Source: Brachypterus glaber (Eukaryota; Arthropoda; Insecta; Coleoptera; Kateretidae). Taken from it: 64,000 nucleotides of DNA. A program made the position numbers and the translations under genes. The stretch is from contig OY294052.1 in the NCBI GenBank assembly GCA_958510825.1, positions 8,949,816-9,013,815 on the forward strand, written 5' to 3'. Shown here one piece after another: positions 57,161 through 64,000 of the stretch. Numbering within the stretch: position 1 is the stretch's first letter; every line of letters starts with the position of its first letter. Below the pieces are notes generated by a model. The model saw nothing but the letters and a program-made list of their open reading frames with translations, was not told where the DNA came from and did no database searches.

Positions 57161-59439
57161 TCATTGCATCGATAAAGTGCAATCGCATTTTCCATCTTTG
57201 GTACATTTACCTTTACCACCTTTTACCCCATCAGCGTAGCAATATGCCTTACACATATCGTCATTATATGAAAAGCCATCACCATTACACGTGAATCTTC
57301 TGACTCGAATATGCGCTATAAATAAAAAATGTATTCACTAAGGGTGTTATGATCCGAATATTTTATATGTTGTTAAAATTTTAAAATAATATTTCTTTAA
57401 TATTGCGCTATGATACAATCTGGCTTCACGAGATTCGGCTTCGGCAAAGTCCGGTTTGTTCTACATTAGTTCGAACCCCTTCTCGGTTATTCTTGTCGGT
57501 ATAACTTAAAAGTTGTCTAGTAGTCCTAATTGTTTATACAAATTTAATTTATGGTCAAAATTATCGTTTCAGATGTCAGAAATAGCAATTAGCTTGCAAA
57601 TTGATGAGACTGAAACTCTTTTGTCGGGGTAATTAAATATGCGCGGTATCTTTGTAGATATTTTGCGCTAATAGCATTGTCAAATAAATTTAACTAGAGA
57701 CTTTCTTATTGGGTATATAAACTCATGAAAAGATTCATATTTATTCAGTTTTTCGTAGAGTGCCTCCATGTCAACTTCAAAAGTGAAAATGTAGTTTCTG
57801 AGAGAAATAATTATTGAGAATTATTCTTGAATTAAAGATAGTTTTTAACTTAGAAAAATTTTGAGACTTGTATATCAGACATAAAAATAATTTTGCACAT
57901 ATTGTTAGTATAAACACTGATAGAAATTTTGACGAATATTAATTAACTTTGAAAAATATTTTGTAAAATAATTTAAATGACATACGAACCAGTTTTAATA
58001 TATACTAGGAAAAATGTGGACAATAAATTGGGTTTTGAAAATGATTGCGAATAGTTGGGATTTCAAACATAGAATGTTTTAATTTAGAAGTATTTAATGG
58101 AAAACTATTACATAATGGAAATTAGAATTTAAGGGCTTTGCATAGAAGTAAAACTTAGAAGTAAGAATTGATCTTTCATGTTCTTGAAGAGTTTATTCAC
58201 ATTTATTTAATATATTATTCTTAAGTTAAGAAGAAAATGTTTTACTCTGTTTCCTAAGCGCCGTCTCCTAGAATACCCGCTCCCGAATAAAGTGATAAGT
58301 GGTTAAGTATATTCTCCGCTCGGGTATACTTTAAATATGACAGAAGATTGGATGGCCCACCTAACTGAGTAAGTTATAATCAAAGTTATAATCTCTGTTC
58401 TGCTATAACCTAATAATATACCACTATCACTAAATTAGTGATAGAATTTCGACATCACTACAAGGGAATTAAATTAAAAAAAAAACTTTTAGCCACGGCC
58501 GTGATTAATAGGCCTATAAATGAAGGTTCTGTAAAAATAAACCAATTAAAATTTAAAACGGCCGTGGATAAAGTATAGTATTCTACTCGCGTATAATAGT
58601 TATTAATCATTTGGGTGATTAGGCTACTCGCCTCGCTCTCGACCCAAAATTCACCCTCACTGATTAATATAAATTATTATACGCTCGTTAAATGACAAGC
58701 TGACAAAGTAAAATACTGCTGCCAACAAAATAATACTTTCCCCTATATGCCTAGGTTTATTAAAATAAAAAAAAATATTTTCAAAAAGGTTCCTTTTTTC
58801 GTAAAACGAAAACTAAATTAAAAAAAAAAAACAAAAAACAAAAGTTCTTCAAAAAATTATTTTTTTTTTCGAAAAAGTTTATTTTTTCGTAAATTAAAAA
58901 ATAAATTGAAAAAAAAAATGTTTTCACCCTATTTTAGCCCCTTACCCCAACCCGATTTTTACGGAAAACAATCCCAGCCTAGAACTTTGGACAATCAACA
59001 TGTAAGATCACCTTATATATATCCAAAAAATTGGAGGTCTGAGAGGCTAATACGCTGCGACCAAAGGAGGTAGTACAATGGGCCCAGCTTAATGGCCTAA
59101 GTGCTAGATAGCTACCATCCACCCTAATAACCATACCCATAACCATAATCAACCTGTGGTTCAAATTTGATGTCTTTAGCCCGAAGCGTTTTTGAGTTAT
59201 CGTGGTCACAAATTTTTCGGACACACGGACTGACAGACCGACTGACGGAAATCATATTTTTTGGATATAATATGCCCAAAATATAAAAATACTAAAGCAA
59301 GGCTTTTCTTGGAGAAATTAAAATATTAAGATATGTGGATTATGCAAAAAAAATTAAACATACCTCTATCTTCAACTGGCCCCGAAGTGACAGAAATTAC
59401 CAAAACCGTTAATAAAAGTCCAAAAATTATATATTTCAT
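57161..59439 (-). CDS. defensin-type antimicrobial peptide precursor, 2 exons, 76 aa
   Basis: Exon 1 is 59439-59364 (76 bases, donor G|GTATGT). Exon 2 is 57315-57161 (acceptor TTTATTTATAG). The phases join exactly: one base plus two make an Ala codon. Residues 1-19 are a signal peptide (MKYIIFGLLLTVLVISVTS). A short pro-piece follows and ends in RVRR (residues 29-32), a furin-type cleavage site. The mature peptide is about 44 residues and starts FTCNGDGF. Its six cysteines follow C-x11-C-x3-C-x11-C-x5-C-x-C (CKAYC, then CTKDGKCDC), the cysteine-stabilised alpha-beta pattern of insect defensins, which are secreted into haemolymph and attack microbial membranes. The intron is 2048 bp and holds dispersed repeats. 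The C-terminal TLSMQ extension and the lysine/glycine-rich loop are unusual compared with classical insect defensins. Target specificity cannot be read from sequence. Confidence 0.88.
58488..58704. repeat. dispersed palindromic repeat D, copy 2 (in defensin intron)
   Basis: AGCCACGGCCGTGATTAATAGG, then CGGCCGTGGATAAAGTATAG, TCTACTCGCGTATAATAG and AAAATTCACCCTCAC. Repeat C (58705-58765) follows directly. Confidence 0.8.
58705..58765. repeat. dispersed repeat C, copy 2
   Basis: AAAATACTGCTGCCAACAAA to ATGCCTAGGTTTATTAAAAT. See 14455-14520. Confidence 0.7.
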
Positions 59440-59514
59440 TTTGACTTGATTAAAATAATTCGTTTCGAAACAACTAATTTTATAATTCTATATTTTTTTA
59501 AATGGCTGTACGTG

Positions 59515-59522
59515 TTTATATA
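59515..59522 (-). promoter_or_regulatory. TATA box of the defensin gene
   Basis: TATATAAA on the - strand, 76-83 bases upstream of the start codon. It predicts transcription start near 59490 and a 5' UTR of about 50 bases. A GATA-type motif (GTGATAA, 59597-59591) lies about 70 bases further upstream. GATA sites often accompany insect immune promoters. Confidence 0.65.
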
Positions 59523-59608
59523 CCTATCGCATATCAGCAATCTGTAATTTACAAAGTGGACACATATATGAATTTTAATTAAAAAAAAAATTATCACGTT
59601 CAGCCTTA

Positions 59609-60125
59609 AGGCGCCTTTTCACGGAGCAATTTGTACGCAAGTTTGGTGCTATGCAATTTTGTTGCAAGAATGATTCAATCACTGACCATGTCTTCAGGCA
59701 AATTTTATGCTATTTTCGAGCCATCAAATTATTAGAACAAGTTCAATTTTTCGACGATTTTCATGCAAGATTTTAAGTTATTTTCGTGGTACCAACCTGG
59801 AAAAAAGTTACTAAATCGATTTCTTTTTACTAATATAGTAGCAACTGGACATGTTAATAATTATTATTAATAATAGGCCGGTCTGTCTAACTAAAAGGCT
59901 TCCTTAAAAAGCAAATGCTAGGTTATGTTTTTGTCAACAAATGCAGAGACACGTCAAAATTGTCTGGTTGGCAGCATTGTTTAACTTGCAATATATAGCG
60001 TCAAACTTGCGTATAACTTGCTCCGTGAAAAGGCAAATGAATGTGTAATTGTCCTCATGCTATATCTGGCTGCAAACTTGCATAGCACCAAACTTGCGTA
60101 TAAATTGCTCCCTAAAAAGGAGCCT
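59609..60125. mobile_element. PIF/Harbinger-like MITE in the defensin promoter (517 bp)
   Basis: AGGCGCCTTTTCACGGAGCAA and TTGCTCCCTAAAAAGGAGCCT ends, with an inner pair CAAGTTTGGTGCTATGCAA / TTGCATAGCACCAAACTTG, and TTA on both sides (59606-59608, 60126-60128). The right part holds an additional internal copy of the end motif (TTGCTCCGTGAAAAGGCA, about 60020). Confidence 0.8.
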
Positions 60126-60132
60126 TTATACA

Positions 60133-60142
60133 GGGAGATTTT
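60133..60142 (+). promoter_or_regulatory. candidate NF-kB (Relish/Dif) site displaced by the MITE
   Basis: GGGAGATTTT fits the insect kB consensus GGGRNNYYYY. It lies just beyond the MITE. Without the MITE and one TTA it would sit about 91 bases upstream of the TATA box. A 10-base degenerate motif in AT-rich DNA can occur by chance. Confidence 0.3.
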
Positions 60143-61982
60143 TAATGACATACACCTCTACGAAAACACCTAACTAAATATAAAAAAGAAAATCAAACTG
60201 TAGGCTTCCATTTGTAGCGACACTATAAAAAGACAGCGAACAATAACTTTGATTAAAAAAAAATACTTAGCTGATCAGAAGGGTCCTAGGAAGTGGGAGA
60301 GAGCAGTACTGAAAAAAATTGAAGCATTAAAAAAAAACACATGTGTGATACATCGTCGCTTTTTAAGAGTAAACTGAAAAATATTCTATTAATAAACTAT
60401 TTAACCCTTTTTAACCCAAAGTCGTATGTGTTATTATTCTTACCCGACTACAGCAACGCGAAATGAGGGTTATGTTTTTGCCTAAATTACTGGGCCTGTT
60501 TTAAAACCAAGGCGTGAAAAGATTCGTTTTGATTACATCGGTGACTTAGGGCTACATAACTGCCTTTCTAAGCTAAAAGGTCCTATCTGTATATGTTAAA
60601 CCTATGTAGATAGGACCTTTCAGCTTAGCACGGCAGATAAGGATCCATGTTTTAATAATATTGATAGTTTTAATCAAAAAATTAACGGAAAATCAAAACA
60701 GTATATTAAAGTACTAGTTTGCAAACTTTAATTTACACCAAAATTGTTATACAAGGGCTTTTGGGGCTGCTGATTATGAGAATATTCAAATTTATTTTTA
60801 CAAAATGGCGGATTCAATACTGATATGTTAAAATTTGCAGATTTTTAACTAAAAAACATTTTATTGTATTAAATTTATTTTTTACAAAATGGCGGATCCC
60901 ACATGGCTAACAAATATGTCGAAATTTGCATATATTTCACCAAAAACTATTGTATACGAGTTTTTGATTACGAATAAATATTTAATTTTATATTAACAAA
61001 TTTGGCTTGACCGTCACATAGCCTATGTGACATGTGAAAATTTTGAGAAATTTAAATTGCGAGTCATATTTTTATTTTTTTCCGCCAAATACTTCACTTC
61101 TCATCACTACTATTTGATATACATTCATTATAAAAATCAATTAAATATTGCCGAGATATGCTCACTTGACTTGCCACTTCACTTAAAAAAAAATTGTTAC
61201 ATTTTTTTCTCATTATATAATATGTATTCAGGATTTCCTATTGTTCTATTATATCCAAAATTGTATTTATCTAGATCAATATTTAATTGATCAATACAAG
61301 TTTATGAACTAAATTAAATTTAATAATTTTTAGCGTCATCTTTGATTAAAGCAGTCAAGAACCTAATAAGCCCGGTTTATGTAAACTAAGAAACTGTTGG
61401 TATACTGTAAAAAGTAAACTGAATATTACAAATTACAAATTACAAATTACAATTACAATTACAAATGGATAGGAAATCGAAAGTTATTTTCCTATACAAT
61501 TGAACCGGTGCACAGTCTTGGGATTTTCAAATTTAGGGGGACATTTAGCATAAAATTTAATTACTAGAAATACCAAAAAATATACACCTTTGTGCAGCCA
61601 AATGCGTACGTGGTTTGGCTTAATGACAATAAAAGTAATTTTTTGGGAAAAGCAGCACTTCCGTGCCCAGTCGCAGCGTGTTCTTTGTAAGAGACGGATG
61701 TGGCCGCTTAGGCTGATTTACTCCTGCATCAGCCTGCTATCGTAGATATGCACAGGACTTGATTTATTTTATGTTTATGTGAAAATATTACTTTAATAGT
61801 AAAATTTTAAGTGAATCGTGAATATATTTTTTTTATTGTGTGATGTTACATTTTAACGTGGAACTGTTAAACATGTAAAGTTAATTTTTTTATAAATTTT
61901 AAAGATTTTTTTTATAAGTTCTGCGCAAACATCACTACAGAGTGAGATGGTTTTGCTTAGGCCGAAAATTATATTAGATTGA
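60143..61982. other. gene-free stretch with hairpins
   Basis: 60572-60632 is a strong hairpin (CTAAGCTAAAAGGTCCTATCT / AGATAGGACCTTTCAGCTTAG). 61404-61500 is a piece of the AGTAAACTGAATATT TIR family with an (ATTACAA)n insertion. No gene is supported. Confidence 0.45.
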
Positions 61983-62514
61983 CTAACGATGCCTTCTTTA
62001 CTGGTTTATGAGTCTATATGTGCCACTAGAGCAAGACTTTCTCATTACACGACGCGTGCCAATGACGGCCCTACTACACGTAATAGAGATAAAATTAAAC
62101 TTCCGTTTTTAAGACTGCATTCTAGTAGACATTGCTTTAATTATTTTGGTCCCTCTTTTTACAACAGTTTACCCATTGAAATAACTCAATTGGGTGACAA
62201 CACGTTCAAAAAAAGGCTGAAACATTACCTTTTGGTTCATGCATTTTATTCCACGGACGAATTCACTAATTCTCTTAGAAATGTAAATATAAACGAATTC
62301 TAATTTTTGTGATATCTGTGTTTTGTTATGTTGTTATTTATTTTATTATGTTTAGTTATTTAGTTACATTTTCAAATACCATCCTGACGATTGCAAACTT
62401 GTAAAAACTTGTATTTAGCATAAATAAAATCTATTCTATTCTATTCTATTCTATTCTATTCTATTCTATTCTATTCTATTCTATTCTATTCCATTCTATT
62501 CTATTCTATTCTAT
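61983..62514 (+). mobile_element. LINE 3' end: reverse-transcriptase C-terminal tail plus (ATTCT)n
   Basis: A 5'-truncated non-LTR element. The open frame 61989-62303 (104 codons) ends a LINE ORF2: NRDKIKLPFLRLHSSRHCF, FGPSFYNSLPIEITQL and FKKRLKHYLLVHAFYSTDEF match the LPxxI...FKxxLKxYL ending of CR1/Jockey-like proteins. The RT active site is missing. The element ends with about 16 ATTCT units (62430-62514), its 3' microsatellite tail. Confidence 0.82.
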
Positions 62515-62792
62515 GGAAAATGAGCGCAACTTAATGAACAACTCAGTTATGATTTGTGTTCGCTAACAATAGTTGTGTTTGGATTGGAAAGTCCAAACGA
62601 GATTCACGTTACAAGTAATACAAGTGATTTATCATAGACTTTTTAAATTTTACCATGGCTGCTGGTCTCTCAGGTTAATAACAACGAATTTTTTATCATT
62701 ATCAGTAAAGTAGTTACTAAAATATAATAATTTCAGGAAGGAAAAAAATTATTTTTTTTCCTGGTCAGAATTTGTTTTAAATTAATCTATCT

Positions 62793-62960
62793 AGAATAGA
62801 ATAGAATAGAATAGAATATTTATTAGCCATCATGTGATACATTTCTGTATATATGGTAGGTCTGGCTTTCTATTGTGATCACACTTAGGGTTTATATAGC
62901 TTTAATTTTTAGTTAGCTCTTTAGTTACAAATCTTGTAATCCAGTTTTGAACCCCTCAGG
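62793..62960 (-). mobile_element. LINE 3' end, opposite orientation, (ATTCT)n tail
   Basis: On the - strand GATGGCTAATAAATATTCTA runs into a short (TTCTA)n tail (62818-62793). This resembles the tail of the 61983 element but in reverse. No coding region was recognised upstream of it. Confidence 0.5.
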
Positions 62961-63020
62961 ATAATCCTAGAAAGCTAACATTTAGAATAGGTAATTCTTA
63001 TAATAATGAAATTTTAAAAT

Positions 63021-63230
63021 AGCTCCTAACCCCTTACATTAGAGTTGGAGGACACCCCATTTTGTATTTCTTACAATGTAAACATTGGCTATTTGGGGTC
63101 AGATAGCAGACCGGTCGTGACGCGAATGCATTTGTATGAATTTCTTACAAACACATGTCTTCTATCTCAGGCGATAAAACAACAAGCAGAGACAATCAGT
63201 CAGGATCCAGAATCTTTAAAAAGTTAACAT
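63021..63230 (+). CDS. unidentified open frame
   Basis: About 65 codons open up to a TAA at 63225, reading EDTPFCISYNVNIGYLGSDS then TRMHLYEFLTNTCLLSQ. After the stop the same frame goes on with an acidic run (HDSSDSENEYSD). Composition is more protein-like than the neighbourhood, but no family is recognised. It may be a remnant of a transposable element gene. Confidence 0.25.
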
Positions 63231-63325
63231 GACTCTTCAGACAGCGAAAATGAGTATTCAGATAGATATATATTTTATTCATGTTTGTACAAAAAATGTT
63301 TACACATGTCAAAAATACTTAAAAC

Positions 63326-64000
63326 TAAATAATAAATAAATAAATAAATAAATAATACAACACGGAAAGAAATTAGTGGGCTCTGCGCTATACATTATAA
63401 GATATTTGGTAACAGTGTCAAATTATAGTGATTTAAGCTATAGATTATAAGGGACACAATATCTAATAATGTTAAAAATAAATTGGAAACGATTATATAT
63501 ATTACAGACACGATTATATTTATTACAGGCACTATTATAAATTTACAGAAATTTTATTATATTATAAAAATTATTAGCACGGACAATAATTAAATCTATT
63601 TAAGCTATAAATGCCATACTATTTGTTATATTTTATTATTCACTAAACAATTAAAGTATTTCATATAAATTTTTACACTGACTGCCATAATTGTAAGAGA
63701 AAGCCTTGTATTTATATAATAAGCGATTATAATTTGCTTGGTATGTGTGTTATAGCGCTCCTAGCTATAATTTTTTTTTTCCGTGAAATAGGTGTAAATT
63801 TTACGTTACATTTAAGTTAAAATCAATACTACTGTTTAAGAATTCGTTGATATGATAATATGCTTTGTTTAATAAAAATTCTTTTACTTTTGATTTAAAG
63901 TTATTATATGGCAATTCTTTTATGTTAGACGGTAATTTATTATAAAATTTAGGACCGTAGAAATTGCATCCATTTTTTCTAGACTCCAGACGAAAGTAGT
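63326..64000 (-). mobile_element. LINE 3' end with reverse-transcriptase tail, runs off the window
   Basis: On the - strand 63998-63801 encodes 65 residues ending at TAA: RLESRKNGCNFYGPKFYNKL, then LPSNIKELPYNNFKSKVKEF and NKAYYHINEFLN. This is the typical C-terminal end of a LINE ORF2, related to but distinct from the one at 61989. The 3' UTR (63800-63355) includes the 178-base block also found at 1-178. The element ends in an (ATTT)n-type tail (63354-63326). The RT domain lies outside the window. Confidence 0.82.

Noticed and set aside
13454..63354. Regularly spaced (TTTA)n tracts as possible satellite or CRISPR-like arrays
   Set aside because: They are simple tails at LINE ends, without spacers or constant repeat units.

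Overview
This looks like a stretch of an animal nuclear genome, most likely an insect. It is very AT-rich and intron-like, and it is packed with SINEs, LINE tails, MITEs and foldback elements. The insect call is an inference. It rests on a defensin with a furin-type RVRR site, tRNA-derived SINEs, and Chapaev, PIF/Harbinger-like and Tc1/mariner-like elements. No bacterial operon, CRISPR array or rRNA was seen. Host coding content is sparse. One spliced internal exon of a neuroligin/cholinesterase-like protein lies on the + strand (27647-27798). A complete two-exon defensin-type antimicrobial peptide gene lies on the - strand (exon 1 59439-59364, exon 2 57315-57161), with a TATA box and a polyadenylation signal. 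A 5'-truncated, frameshifted ubiquitin-specific protease copy lies at 20459-20874. The neuroligin exon implies that much of the window could be giant introns of that gene, possibly with the defensin nested antisense, but no second neuroligin exon was found.  Layout. 0-5 kb: a LINE 3'-UTR copy at the edge, a SINE, a 720-bp foldback, a small Harbinger-like MITE and a 558-bp tandem duplication. 4742-8336: an apparently intact DNA transposon with near-identical long terminal inverted repeats, a perfect 4-bp target duplication (TAGG) and an uninterrupted 756-residue transposase. The family features fit Chapaev (CMC superfamily). The catalytic and zinc residues have almost the same spacing as in the RAG1 recombinase core. 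8.8-20 kb: a Jockey-like LINE tail, an LTR-like fragment, several MITEs, a 1.2-kb near-perfect palindrome and a broken Tc1 transposase. 20-38 kb: the USP pseudogene, the neuroligin exon, repeated copies of one foldback family, SINEs, an odd cluster of short inverted motifs at 29.75-30.23 kb, and an LTR with a primer-binding-like sequence. 38-56 kb: a second SINE family with a perfect 13-bp target duplication, a Harbinger palindrome, a 0.7-kb dispersed duplication, and foldbacks including a 906-bp element. 56-64 kb: the defensin gene with a 517-bp MITE inserted about 90 bp upstream of its TATA box, then LINE 3' ends. The last one repeats the first 178 bases of the window exactly.  The genes do not form a pathway. 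The two points of real interest are the RAG1-geometry transposase in a young-looking element, and the defensin gene, whose putative NF-kB site appears to have been pushed away from the core promoter by a transposon. All family assignments come from reading the sequence. No database search was run.
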